Positions 26,270 through 35,256 are shown, counted from the first letter of the stretch. The stretch: 52,869 nucleotides of DNA from Dictyobacter arantiisoli (GCF_008326305.1 NZ_BIXY01000049.1:1-52869), one strand, 5' to 3'. Made by a program: numbers and translations. The notes: a model not told the origin generated them from the letters alone.

Positions 26270-27247
26270 ATGCGTGCTGTGGTAATTACCCGCCCCGGTG
26301 GGACGGAAGTATTAGAAATACAGGATGTTGCGCAGCCTGAACCATTTGGAGAATGGGTGCGTGTGCGGGTGCATGCGGCCGGTTTGAATCGGGCGGATCT
26401 GGCGCAGCGAGCTGGATTTTATCCTGCCCCGGCAGGTGTGCCTTCCAATATTCCTGGTATGGAGTTCGCGGGTGAAGTGGATGCTGTCGGTTCACTGGTG
26501 CAGCGCTGGCAACCTGGGCAACGCGTTATGGGTATTGTCGGCGGTGGCGCTCAGGCTGAGTATGTCCTGATCCATGAGGGGATGCTGGTTGAAATTCCAG
26601 AGAATCTGGATTATATTCAGGCGGCGGCGATACCAGAAGTTTTTATGACGGCGCACGATGCTTTGTTTACGCAGGCTAAATTAAAGATGGGGGAACGCTT
26701 GCTGGTGCATGCGGCGGGGAGCGGTGTGGGTACTGCTGCCATTCAACTGGCGAAGGCGGCAGGTGTGACTGTCTATGGTACCTCACGCACAAGCAGCAAG
26801 CTTGAACGCGCCAAAACGCTGGGGTTGGAAGTAGGATTATCGGATCAGAATTTCGCTGCCGATGTGAAGCAGTTGACCAATGGCGAAGGTGTTCACGTGG
26901 TGCTCGATTTTGTGGGAGCCGGGTATATGGCACAGAATCTTGAGGCTCTGACTGCCTGGGGACGCTTAGTATTTCTGGCAACACTGGGTGGCGCTGATGC
27001 ACAGGTGAACCTGGGACTGGTCATGGCGAAACGCTTGCAAATTTTTGGTTGTACGCTGCGTTCACGGACACTTGAAGAGAAGTTGACGGTGACACGCCTC
27101 TTTGCTACCCAGGTGGTCCCGTTGCTGGCAAGTTCTGCCGTGATGCCGATTGTGGAAGAGGTGTTTCCGCTAGCTGAGATTGCTAAGGCCCATACCGTGA
27201 TGGCGGAAAACCGCAATTTTGGCAAATTGATCTTGCAGATCGATTAA
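26270..27247 (+). CDS. NAD(P)H:quinone oxidoreductase (zinc-free MDR family)
   Basis: A 325-residue medium-chain dehydrogenase/reductase. HAAGLNRADLAQRAGFYP, GMEFAGEV, AAIPEVFMTAHDALF, the dinucleotide motif HAAGSGVGTAAIQLAKAAG and the terminal AENRNFGKLIL fit the PIG3/Qor-like quinone reductases, which use NADPH and lack the catalytic zinc ligands. AAAGGAG is 10 bases upstream. It is monocistronic, ending in a hairpin. Confidence 0.9.
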   Translation: MRAVVITRPGGTEVLEIQDVAQPEPFGEWVRVRVHAAGLNRADLAQRAGFYPAPAGVPSNIPGMEFAGEVDAVGSLVQRWQPGQRVMGIVGGGAQAEYVLIHEGMLVEIPENLDYIQAAAIPEVFMTAHDALFTQAKLKMGERLLVHAAGSGVGTAAIQLAKAAGVTVYGTSRTSSKLERAKTLGLEVGLSDQNFAADVKQLTNGEGVHVVLDFVGAGYMAQNLEALTAWGRLVFLATLGGADAQVNLGLVMAKRLQIFGCTLRSRTLEEKLTVTRLFATQVVPLLASSAVMPIVEEVFPLAEIAKAHTVMAENRNFGKLILQID

Positions 27248-27254
27248 TCCATTT

Positions 27255-27302
27255 CAGACCGATCTCACAAGCTTCTACTTGAGCAGAGATCGGTCTGCCT
27301 TT
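27255..27302 (+). terminator. rho-independent terminator after the quinone oxidoreductase
   Basis: CAGACCGATCTC (27255-27266) pairs exactly with GAGATCGGTCTG (27286-27297), followed by CCTTTTG. Confidence 0.8.
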
Positions 27303-27348
27303 TGTGGTTTTTCCAGAGAATGGGGATTTCAGGTCTTTGCATATTTGA

Positions 27349-27885
27349 CTATTTAGACACGAACTTTCCCTGGGGGAAGCCTGGGATTGAATAAGGAAGC
27401 AGAACTTCAGGGTTTGGATTGATTAATGTTTTGGTGATAGTATGCACGATGAGATTATTGCGTTCCTCTCCTTCGGGCAAGGCAGTTGAGATGACACGTA
27501 ATATTTCATAAATATTGAGTTCATTGGCTTCTCTGCGCAATTCTGTGGCATAGTGGTCAGCGCGTTTATTGGCTGCTCTGGTCTGTGCGATGATCAGGTG
27601 CTGCGTGACTCCTGTCACAATGTTTGCGATGGTCAGCGCGAATTTTCCACTTCTCGCTACCAGGATGGACTCATTGAAGAAGAGGAAGAGTAGTATTGTA
27701 CCTAAGATGAACACAGTACCAATAATGGTGACGATGAGGCTGGTGTAGAACCAGCACTGAGCTTCAAAACGACTTTGTTGATACATCTGTACGAGAGCCA
27801 TGCCATCCTCTACAAGACTTGCTTCCACCTCTTTACTTTGGAATTTACGTTGGGAAGATGTTTTTGTCTGGCTTCTTTTTTGCAT
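27349..27885 (-). CDS. two-TM membrane protein, possible TRADD-N-associated membrane family (copy 2)
   Basis: A 178-residue protein with a basic N-terminus, a QMYQQSRFEAQCWFY entry motif, two hydrophobic helices (about residues 49-72 and 80-105), and a charged cytosolic tail (TRAANKRADHYATELRREAN, IYEILRVISTA). The layout YxQxxxxAxxxF then TM-TM then a long helical tail resembles the two-TM domain I recall as TRADD-N-associated in cyanobacteria and other bacteria, linked to conflict and NLR-like systems; this assignment is tentative. It is a divergent paralog of the upstream gene, which begins 48 bp before it. AGGAGGGG lies 13 bases before the chosen ATG. Confidence 0.55.
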   Translation of the reverse strand: MQKRSQTKTSSQRKFQSKEVEASLVEDGMALVQMYQQSRFEAQCWFYTSLIVTIIGTVFILGTILLFLFFNESILVARSGKFALTIANIVTGVTQHLIIAQTRAANKRADHYATELRREANELNIYEILRVISTALPEGEERNNLIVHTITKTLINPNPEVLLPYSIPGFPQGKFVSK

Positions 27886-27933
27886 GTTGCACCCATACCC
27901 CTCCTGACACATCCTGAATATCAGCTATCATCA

Positions 27934-28707
27934 TTACTGTACAGTTGTCCGGGCAGCAAGCTGGTTTTCTAATCCTGGTTTGCTTTGATGATATTCCGCT
28001 CCCCTGGTTGGCGACTGTTCCGAAATGCCGAGCGATGTCGAGACCAGGGTTTTTTGAAGCAGATGTTTGTGGGTATCATCGATTTGTAGCTGGGAAATAA
28101 AGCTGGCAATGTTCGAGAAACTACGAATGTCTGTCAGGCTATGCAGATAGAGATCAACTTGTTGGTTCATTTGTATCGCATGTCGCAGGATCAAAATAGT
28201 GATCACTGCATTGATTATATTAATGGTTACAACTCCCATAAAAACGAAGAGGAGTTGTGCTTCCTGGTGAAAGAGGCGCACTAAGAGGGGCATCATAATG
28301 GATAAGGTGATGACAAAGGCTTCGATAATGGCGATGCGAAAGCTATGCTTGAACCAGCGATACGCATCGCTTCTACTCTCATCGTAGAGCCGCTCGAACA
28401 GATCTATTTTCCGTTGGGCGGCCTCCACAATACGTTGATAGGCTTTTTCTGTTGAGAGCCGAATGAGGCATTGCTGATATTGCGTAGCGGCCATTTTATG
28501 ATCGTTATTCCCATTCCCTCTGACGCTGACCGTGCCCGTTGCATCAATTCCAATGTTGCCAGGTAATGGAGCGATATTTTCATTTTCTACGATTGCATGA
28601 CGAGCGATATCCTGTAATAGATTGGCCTTGTCAACATGCTTCCGACGAGATGTGGATGAACTACGTTTAGTTGCATCTTGCTGCGCATGATATGGGCGGA
28701 AGGTCAT
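27934..28707 (-). CDS. two-TM membrane protein, possible TRADD-N-associated membrane family (copy 1)
   Basis: A 257-residue protein: a ~90-residue basic cytosolic part with GIDATGTVSVRGNGN, a YQRIVEAAQRKIDLFERLY helix, ESRSDAYRWFKHSF leading into two TM helices (about residues 125-145 and 150-175), and a helical tail (SLTDIRSFSNIASFISQL, THKHLLQKTL). Placed beside copy 2 it shares the Y-x2-SR-x2-A-x2-WF entry, the two-TM spacing and the tail. No enzymatic motif is present. AAAGGAGAC is 7 bases before ATG 28707. Family membership is inferred; function unknown. Confidence 0.55.
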   Translation of the reverse strand: MTFRPYHAQQDATKRSSSTSRRKHVDKANLLQDIARHAIVENENIAPLPGNIGIDATGTVSVRGNGNNDHKMAATQYQQCLIRLSTEKAYQRIVEAAQRKIDLFERLYDESRSDAYRWFKHSFRIAIIEAFVITLSIMMPLLVRLFHQEAQLLFVFMGVVTINIINAVITILILRHAIQMNQQVDLYLHSLTDIRSFSNIASFISQLQIDDTHKHLLQKTLVSTSLGISEQSPTRGAEYHQSKPGLENQLAARTTVQ

Positions 28708-29154
28708 TGTTAGTCTCCTTTCAGACTCCCCACATTTCCTTATTGCCCTGCGCCCATCTGTTTGGTATTTTGTTGACATCCAGGAGTTGATGAGTAGACA
28801 AACAGCTATCCTTGTTCATTGCAGAGCATCCCCCCTCACGGAAAAGGGACTATTTGACCATTACATAGACATGATGATTTTGCGATTTTCTATGGAAATC
28901 GTTATTATAGATTATCGCAATTTACATCTGGTAATGAATATCTTATAGCATTTAAAATCCTATTTGTCAAATACAATAAATTATATGCTTCTATTTTATC
29001 ACAAAACATGTAGATTCATTATGTATATTTTGCCTGTACTATGCTATGCAGGCAGGCGTCGACGTATTTCTCGCTGGGGAGGGAAATCGTCGGCGCCTGC
29101 CTGCATAAAAAATGTGAATATGCTCTCGGGATATTGCAGAGCATGTGAGAAAAT
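28708..29154. other. intergenic region between the membrane protein and helical protein genes
   Basis: A 447-bp AT-rich gap. The only structure seen is the hairpin at 29045-29107. No ORF, promoter pair or RNA gene is convincing. Confidence 0.5.
29045..29107 (-). repeat. GC-rich inverted repeat in AT-rich surroundings
   Basis: TATGCAGGCAGGCG (29045-29058) pairs exactly with 29094-29107; pairing continues inward with one wobble and one bulge to about 25 bp. It lies 48 bp downstream of the 29155 stop, so it may end that transcript, although no T-run follows. Confidence 0.65.
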
Positions 29155-29967
29155 TTATGTGTTTTCCTGGTCGTAAAAAGTATTGATCGTTTCGTAATAT
29201 GTTTGTTCAAGCTGGGCTATATTTTTGTGCCACTGGTTATCAAGCAGGAGTACAGGTCGGGCGATGGTTTCTTGCTGTTGCAACAATTGCAGGATTGCTG
29301 GTGGTGTTTCAATTCCGAAGGCCATCAGATTATAGCTGGCGATGGCTTTAGCCTGTTCTTTCCAGGTATCTGTGATCACCTCCCTGATTTCGTGACTGGA
29401 AAAGATACTTTGATTGGGGAGGCCTTGTTTAAATTTGTGCCATAACAGATTAACACGCGAAGCATCCATCAATACATCGGTATGCAGATGCAGGCAGAGC
29501 ATCAGATGTCGCCAGATAGTCTGGCGTTGTAGAACCGCAAAGAGGCGCGCATCCTGATAGATGCTACTGTATTGATCCTGTTGGTTTTGATTAAGAGCGA
29601 CCTTAGCACTTTGGAAGCGTGCATAGCTGAGATGGAGATTGTGGAGGGCGGAGTATAAATAGAGGAGATGTTTTGTGAGATCCTCCAGGACAATTTCAAA
29701 TTCTATCTCGGTCACTGGTAAGGAAATTTGGATCGGCTCGGTAATTGCAATATTGTACATATCCTCCTGTGAAGGATTATTGGCCAGATTGGTATATGCC
29801 TGTGCGATCTGGGCTAACACAGTTGAATTGAGGAGCAGATTAACGCCAGATCCAGTGTTTTCAGCCCCTGCATATATGCACAGGACGCCAGCAGTTGCCA
29901 GTGTGCGAGCCGACGCGGCACTTGCCGCCGCACATTGTTGAAATCGTTCTGGGTCCTGTATTTCCAT
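29155..29967 (-). CDS. unrecognised helical protein
   Basis: A 270-residue protein I do not recognise. It is mostly helical: an Ala-rich N-terminus (AAASAASARTLATAG), a possible shallow hydrophobic patch, then amphipathic segments (FEIVLEDLTKHLLYLYSALHN), a Leu/His cluster (LMLCLHLHTDVLMD) and a Gln-rich C-terminus. No TM helix, signal peptide or catalytic motif stands out. CAGGAGTC is 9 bases before the ATG. It lies between the ComB-like gene and the two-TM membrane genes on the same strand. Confidence 0.6.
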   Translation of the reverse strand: MEIQDPERFQQCAAASAASARTLATAGVLCIYAGAENTGSGVNLLLNSTVLAQIAQAYTNLANNPSQEDMYNIAITEPIQISLPVTEIEFEIVLEDLTKHLLYLYSALHNLHLSYARFQSAKVALNQNQQDQYSSIYQDARLFAVLQRQTIWRHLMLCLHLHTDVLMDASRVNLLWHKFKQGLPNQSIFSSHEIREVITDTWKEQAKAIASYNLMAFGIETPPAILQLLQQQETIARPVLLLDNQWHKNIAQLEQTYYETINTFYDQENT

Positions 29968-30129
29968 TGTTGAGACTCCTGTGCTTCATTTGGGCACCTC
30001 TTTCACATATCGCTTCGGGGAGAGCATAGCACAAAGCATAAAAACGAAACTTCCCCCGAAGGATGGAACTGGCAGGTGGATTTCAGCACTGCTTGTGTTA
30101 TGGATCTTTCCCTCCTGTGTATGATGAAA

Positions 30130-30885
30130 TCAGACTTTATCTGTGAATGGTTCAAGGATTAGTAGACCCGTTTCAGGCTCCTGTCTGATAACCTGTCCAA
30201 TACTGTTACTGCCACTCTGCTGCAGGCATATTTCAATATCCCTGCTCAATCCTGCCTCTACCACTTGCTGGATAGAATGGCTGCACGCCGCCAATCTGGC
30301 AGGTGGATAGAGCTGATAGAGTTCGCTGGCGGTAGAGGCGCTTTCATGACACTGGAGCGCAGGCAATTGTCGCTGGATTTCACGAACCAGATAGCCAGCG
30401 CAGACGGTATCATCGAGTGCGAAATAGCCATTTTCGGCGGCGCAGACAATCTGGATATTGCTTTTTTGTCGCTCAGCCTGTTGGATAGCAGCAGCGGTAA
30501 CAGCTGCTGCATTATAGAAGCAACCTGCCAGACGGATACTCTGTGTGGGACAGGCAAAGAAGGCGCGCGAACCATTGGTGGTAGTCAGGATCAATTCGCG
30601 TTGGCGCAGATCTAGCTGTGCAAACTCGGCGGGCGAATTGCCATAATCAAATCCTGGCAGAGGTAGCGCATGGCGCTCTCCACACAGCAATCTTCCTGGA
30701 GTTCGTTGTGCGGATTGTCTGGCTTGCTCAACCGTATCCGCCGCTAGCACGCGCCGAGCGCCACGATCGAACATCGTCGTCATCGCGGTAGTGGCGCGCA
30801 CAACATCAATCACAATATAAACATCCTCAATCGGCGGTTGGATAGCTGCCACATCCGCCGGACTCATATGCACATACAACTTCAT
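30130..30885 (-). CDS. comB: 2-phosphosulfolactate phosphatase family protein (ComB-like)
   Basis: A 251-residue protein with IDVVRATTAMTTMF, LLCGERHALPLPGFDYGNSP, LTTTNGSRAF and CAAENGYFALDDTVCAG, the ordered blocks of the ComB family. ComB removes phosphate from 2-phosphosulfolactate in coenzyme M synthesis; in bacteria without that pathway the true substrate is unknown. GGAGGGGAC is 5 bases before the ATG. It appears monocistronic. Confidence 0.85.
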   Translation of the reverse strand: MKLYVHMSPADVAAIQPPIEDVYIVIDVVRATTAMTTMFDRGARRVLAADTVEQARQSAQRTPGRLLCGERHALPLPGFDYGNSPAEFAQLDLRQRELILTTTNGSRAFFACPTQSIRLAGCFYNAAAVTAAAIQQAERQKSNIQIVCAAENGYFALDDTVCAGYLVREIQRQLPALQCHESASTASELYQLYPPARLAACSHSIQQVVEAGLSRDIEICLQQSGSNSIGQVIRQEPETGLLILEPFTDKV

Positions 30886-31112
30886 ATGTCCCCTCCTTCT
30901 TTTATCTATGTTTCTGTTCCCTTTACTCTAAGATTGTAGCACTCTCATTGCGAATGTGTACCCAGCAAATGTTATAAAACATATGTGCAGACTGACATCG
31001 CAACGAAACATCACAATTCACATCCTATTATTCAAAAAAACATAAATACATCTTATATTGCTATGCTGGATTATGTAGGCACTCCGTGCGATGCCTACGG
31101 CTCCCATTATAA
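30886..31112. other. intergenic region, nothing assigned
   Basis: AT-rich, with a 7-bp GTAGGCA/TGCCTAC hairpin near 31074-31097. No gene or promoter identified. Confidence 0.4.
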
Positions 31113-31149
31113 AATAGCTACTGATTATTTATACAAATAAGTAGCTATT
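31113..31149 (-). terminator. hairpin terminator of the EccC-like operon
   Basis: AATAGCTAC (31113-31121) pairs exactly with GTAGCTATT (31141-31149), extended inward through AT pairs. On the minus strand it is followed by TTATAATG, a weak T-run. It lies 33 bp past the stop at 31183. Confidence 0.55.
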
Positions 31150-31182
31150 CTTGTGGAGGCTGGTGACAGTATGAGTCAGGTT

Positions 31183-32295
31183 TCAGGCATGGAAATCGTC
31201 TATGAGTTCTGTTTTCAAATGGTGCTCACGTACGTTCTCATCCTTGCCGGCGAGGGGAAGTGCGATTTGTATATGATGAAGCTTGCGATCCGGGGTCTGG
31301 ATGAGTCCACGTCCCGGTACTGGTTCAGGTACAAATGGTATTCTGCCAAAGAGTTCATGGCGTTGTTGCTCGTTGAGGCGCAGTCCAATGCGGGTACTGC
31401 ATTTATTCATGATTTCGGCTGGTAGATAGCGGGTATTGGTTTCGGTTGTGGTAACGATGAGGTAAACACCCATCGCGCGCGCCTCGATCACGCTCTGGGT
31501 GAGCCTTTTTAGGACTATCGTCGCGCTGTGCCGGTCCGAGAAAGTCTGAAAGTTGCTTATAATAATGAGAAGTTGCGGTATCGTGTGTCCCTGGGTCCAG
31601 AGTTGTGAGAGGGTTTGTGTGTTCCAACGCTGGGCGGGAAAGGCATCTCGACGTTGTTGTATTTCGGTATTGATCAGTTTGGCGAAGCGGTTGATCTGCT
31701 CATCTGAACTACCTGTAGTCCAGCAATGTTCATACTGCCTGTTATACATATGAGATAGGGCTTGTAAATGATTGAGTTCGCTGAATGGATCAATGATTGC
31801 GCAATGTAGTTGTTCAGGAAAGAAACGTGAGACTAACCAGAATATCATCGTTTGAAGGGCGGTAGCTTTGCCGCTCTGTTGTGCCCCCACAATCAATAAA
31901 GGGCCTCCGGCCTGTTCGTCCTTCGCACCATGCAGATCTACCAACAAGGTTTCTTGTTTTTGATGTTCGGGATTATCAATCAGGCCGAGTGGAATTTGCA
32001 TGGAGGGCTTGATATTTTCTCGATTCCGGCGTTCAAGCACCTCGCGGCGTGTCATCGGAATGACTGCCAGATAGGGATGCTGATGTACACTTTCCGTTGC
32101 CGGTCGATCAAATTCTCCGGGATGAAAGAGGATCAGTGGATCGGGCAAGAGATGCGAGGGAGTAGGGAGGGGATCAGGCCAGTAATGAATGCCTTCTTGT
32201 CTGGCAGTTTCCTGGCTATAAGCGGCTCTGATCTGTTCAATGGCAACCTCAAACAGGGGCCGGGTTGAGTGTCCCGAATGTAGCAATGACATCAT
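31183..32295 (-). CDS. EccCb-like FtsK/SpoIIIE ATPase domain protein (type VII secretion), reduced
   Basis: A 370-residue protein that reads as the continuation of the upstream ATPase. IPLGLIDNPEHQKQETLLVDL leads to Walker A GAQQSGKATAL near residue 135, IIDPFSELNHLQAL and QLLIIISNFQTF, where the usual Walker B acidic residues are missing. EccC proteins have three FtsK-type domains after the N-terminal part; here only one degenerate domain follows, so the third is absent. The two genes are 2 bp apart, like the eccCa/eccCb split in actinobacterial ESX loci. No WXG100 substrate gene is seen nearby. Confidence 0.72.
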   Translation of the reverse strand: MMSLLHSGHSTRPLFEVAIEQIRAAYSQETARQEGIHYWPDPLPTPSHLLPDPLILFHPGEFDRPATESVHQHPYLAVIPMTRREVLERRNRENIKPSMQIPLGLIDNPEHQKQETLLVDLHGAKDEQAGGPLLIVGAQQSGKATALQTMIFWLVSRFFPEQLHCAIIDPFSELNHLQALSHMYNRQYEHCWTTGSSDEQINRFAKLINTEIQQRRDAFPAQRWNTQTLSQLWTQGHTIPQLLIIISNFQTFSDRHSATIVLKRLTQSVIEARAMGVYLIVTTTETNTRYLPAEIMNKCSTRIGLRLNEQQRHELFGRIPFVPEPVPGRGLIQTPDRKLHHIQIALPLAGKDENVREHHLKTELIDDFHA

Positions 32296-32297
32296 GA

Positions 32298-34736
32298 TTA
32301 CTTTCCTTTAAATGGTAATGAGAGTAGTGCATTGAGTTGAGCCTGACCATCCAGGCTCGTCTCTTGCGCTATGGTGACGGGCACTGGTGTAGTAACTCGT
32401 GCGCATTGAAAGAGATCCAACTGGTTGTCACCATGTAACAGGTAGCCGCGTCCAGGAATACTGGCTGGTAGAGAGGCAGCATCTGGTCGGCGAAGTATTT
32501 CGCGGCTATGCTCGGGTGACGCGCAACGCAGACATAGACGATACTGTACATAGTCGCGTGCCCTGGTACCAATCATGCCCTCAGGACGTTGTGCGACCAG
32601 CAGCAGATGTATATCAGGATCATTTCCTCTCTCTGTGATGGTAAATAATTCCTCGATGAAAGTGCCAATGCGCTTCGCCATCTCAGTGAAGCCTTCAATG
32701 ATGATAATAAGATGGGGCGGCCTCTTTCCTTCTTGCTGCAATTTTTCTCGCCTGCTTATTTCAGCCTGTAACATAGTCATAAAGCGTTGGATCAGGGCGG
32801 GGGATGACGTATTAGGAAGAAAGCCAATGGTATGTGGAAGGCGCTTAAATGGTGCCAATGCCAGCCCTGTTTTATAATCGATCAATAAGAAGTTCACTTC
32901 AGTCGGTCGATAGGTGAATGTGAGAGAAAGCAGAAGTGTTTGTATGAGCTCACTTTTTCCTGAACCTGTCTGTCCGATCAATAATCCATGTGGTCCATCG
33001 TTGATCAGATCTAAATATTGCATTTCATCGCCAATTTTTAATCCAATTGGTATCCGTAGCAAGGGATAAGGGGTCCGAAAAAGTGGATTGTTCCAGCGTT
33101 TGAAGGGATCGTAGTTTGCCATATCAATGGGGAATTCGAAGAGCATACGCAGATCGATCTGTGTTCTCATCTCCAGACGTTTGCTGCTGGCGGCACGCAA
33201 TGATTGCATCCGTAAGGCCAGTGCGCGCAGATCGTCACGTGTAGCACTGTCTATTTGCAGGCATTGGATCGATGGCTGTACTTTATCAGTCAGATTACGA
33301 ACGAGGGCCTGTTGTATAAATGGTGTTGACGCTTGATCCTCTGCCGGGATAGTTTCCGCTCTGGAATGTTTCCGTTTCTTTAAATCTAATAGTGGAGTTC
33401 CTTCTTCTATTATTGGCCTGGGAGGGTGTTCCTCGGTCAGGTCAATCAATAACCGGGTGCTGGGTGGAATAGTAGTGGGATTGGTAGATGTGCAGAGCAC
33501 TGATACTCCTATTGCCGCACCACGACTGATTGCCAGAGCCATTTCTGGACGTTTAAGCGGAGAGATGGAGAGGCGCATGTTGGGATTGGAGGACGGAATA
33601 CCCGCTGCTATACTGGCCTGCATGGGCTGATCAAGATCACCGGGAGCATCAAATTCATCCACAACAATCACTAATTGGGGCAGAATCGTTGTTTGGGAGG
33701 TTTGTCGGTCATCTTCCAGCAGTAATTCACGCCGTCCCAATTCGCGAGAAAGTATGGGTAGCAATTCCATAATCGCCCCGGTGCCGATAGCGCAGGCATG
33801 GATAGTATTTGCCTCATCCAATTGTTCGTTTGTCTGACGAGGATCATAGAGAATGGTATGAGGTAGGATTGTGGCCCATTGCCAGGCTGTTTCCTGTGAA
33901 CGTGGGGCCAGCACGATGATGCGTACATCGGCAGGTGAATGATGATAGACAATCTGGCTGACCATCGCATGCAGTAATCCACGCGCTGCTGGCAATTTCA
34001 TCCCCGGTCCTACAATGGCAATAGGATTTTGTTGTTGAATTGGGATCAACAATGGCGTGTAGAGTTGAGTATAGGTGGTCACCATCCTTCTAGCATAGTC
34101 ATGATAGGCGTCTATACGACTGGATTGTTCAATACGTATCTCATTACTCTCACTCTTATGTACACGGTACGTACTGGGACGCCTCTCGATGCCGATGCGG
34201 ATATGCAGAAAATCCTGGTCCTCTGGTTTCCGTGCCCACAATCCCATATTATATTCATCAAAATTATGCTGTAATAGCGGCTTAATGTCGAGTTGCGCAT
34301 AGAACGGTGACTTAAAATCATATTGTCCCAGGGGTGGATTGAGTTCCATATGGGCTTGCCCTTCGCGCCAGTGGAGCAATCTCAGTTGGGCCTCCGTCTC
34401 TTGCAACTGTTCCTGATAGCGTGTGAGTAGATAGCTACTGCGGCGGTATACCTGTATGTATTGTCCCGCAAATGTGACCAATGTGCTCAGGGCCATAAAT
34501 CCGCTGATAGCAATGAACGGCCAGATGTAGACACTGCTCTGACCTGTATTGAGATGGGTAAACACATAGCCATACACAGCCATACCGGCCAGACTGAAAA
34601 AGATGATGGTGAAGGTAGTGGTTTGTGGTGGGATTGGTAAGACTGGTGGCGTCGGTAACGTGATGGCTTCATCTGGTATATCTGGTTTGATGCGCGCTTT
34701 ACGCGTTATTTCAACAAAAGGCTGTTGATAAGACAT
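32298..34736 (-). CDS. EccCa-like FtsK/SpoIIIE membrane ATPase (type VII secretion)
   Basis: An 812-residue protein: a Pro-rich N-terminus, two TM helices (about residues 40-60 and 68-90), then LWARKPEDQDFLHIRIG, an EccC hallmark, a degenerate ATPase-like region (IAIVGPGMKLPAARGLLHAM...VIVVDEFDAP) and a complete FtsK-type domain with Walker A GLLIGQTGSGKSELIQ (about 590) and HLIIIIEGF Walker B. LLIDYKTGLALAPFKRLPH follows the Walker A as in EccC. It is the motor of ESX/T7-like secretion. GGAGGGGCC is 8 bases before the ATG. No other T7SS components lie within the window. Confidence 0.85.
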   Translation of the reverse strand: MSYQQPFVEITRKARIKPDIPDEAITLPTPPVLPIPPQTTTFTIIFFSLAGMAVYGYVFTHLNTGQSSVYIWPFIAISGFMALSTLVTFAGQYIQVYRRSSYLLTRYQEQLQETEAQLRLLHWREGQAHMELNPPLGQYDFKSPFYAQLDIKPLLQHNFDEYNMGLWARKPEDQDFLHIRIGIERRPSTYRVHKSESNEIRIEQSSRIDAYHDYARRMVTTYTQLYTPLLIPIQQQNPIAIVGPGMKLPAARGLLHAMVSQIVYHHSPADVRIIVLAPRSQETAWQWATILPHTILYDPRQTNEQLDEANTIHACAIGTGAIMELLPILSRELGRRELLLEDDRQTSQTTILPQLVIVVDEFDAPGDLDQPMQASIAAGIPSSNPNMRLSISPLKRPEMALAISRGAAIGVSVLCTSTNPTTIPPSTRLLIDLTEEHPPRPIIEEGTPLLDLKKRKHSRAETIPAEDQASTPFIQQALVRNLTDKVQPSIQCLQIDSATRDDLRALALRMQSLRAASSKRLEMRTQIDLRMLFEFPIDMANYDPFKRWNNPLFRTPYPLLRIPIGLKIGDEMQYLDLINDGPHGLLIGQTGSGKSELIQTLLLSLTFTYRPTEVNFLLIDYKTGLALAPFKRLPHTIGFLPNTSSPALIQRFMTMLQAEISRREKLQQEGKRPPHLIIIIEGFTEMAKRIGTFIEELFTITERGNDPDIHLLLVAQRPEGMIGTRARDYVQYRLCLRCASPEHSREILRRPDAASLPASIPGRGYLLHGDNQLDLFQCARVTTPVPVTIAQETSLDGQAQLNALLSLPFKGK

Positions 34737-35256
34737 GGTGGCCCCTCCTCGACATATCCATTCCCATATATGTATTTGCTAATGAAAAATCGCGCTATCC
34801 CTTTGCGCAAAAGGAATCTTTTCTATCCTATCACAAGCTGTAGCCTGTGACAATGCTATAGTGCTTCTGTCTTACCCTAAACTATCTTTATGCTTGCTTA
34901 CAGGCAGGTGTGGGTACACGGGTAGAGGTTTCTTGGTGACCCACCAGTTCTCCCGGGCCTTCTTTGCCTGGGAAAGTTGGGCGGTTGCCTGAAAACCTCT
35001 ACCTGTAAGGCCAGGCGCGGAGGGGAAAACTCCTATGTAAAGATCACAAAATAAGATGCTACAGAACATAAGCAGAAATAGTGGTAATAAACCTTTTGTT
35101 TGAGATGGTTCTGGTCGATGATAGTTTCTGAAGGGGGAATGTAACAGCATGGCTGTAAGAGCAATATTTCTATTAATGACCTTCAATGCATTTCGTCTGT
35201 GTGTTGTATTATAGGCACCTGTGACAAATGCTAGCAGCAGAAAGAGGAGACACGCG
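34737..35256. other. divergent 520-bp intergenic region
   Basis: Lies between eccCa-like (minus) and the flippase-like gene (plus). It holds the long imperfect hairpin at 34916-35007. An open frame on the minus strand (34872-35285) covers the hairpin and overlaps the start of the plus gene, so I do not accept it. Confidence 0.5.
34916..35007. repeat. long imperfect inverted repeat (~40-bp arms)
   Basis: GGGTAGAGGTTT (34920-34931) pairs with AAACCTCTACCT (34993-35004). Pairing continues inward through wobble-rich segments to CTCCCGGGC/GCCTGGGAA around the centre (34950-34974). The arms pair better as RNA than as DNA, because many positions need G-U. Confidence 0.6.

Noticed and set aside
30961-31100. 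Riboswitch in the gap before the ComB-like gene
   Set aside because: Only a 7-bp hairpin is visible and the region lies downstream of the minus-strand EccC genes; no known aptamer motif.
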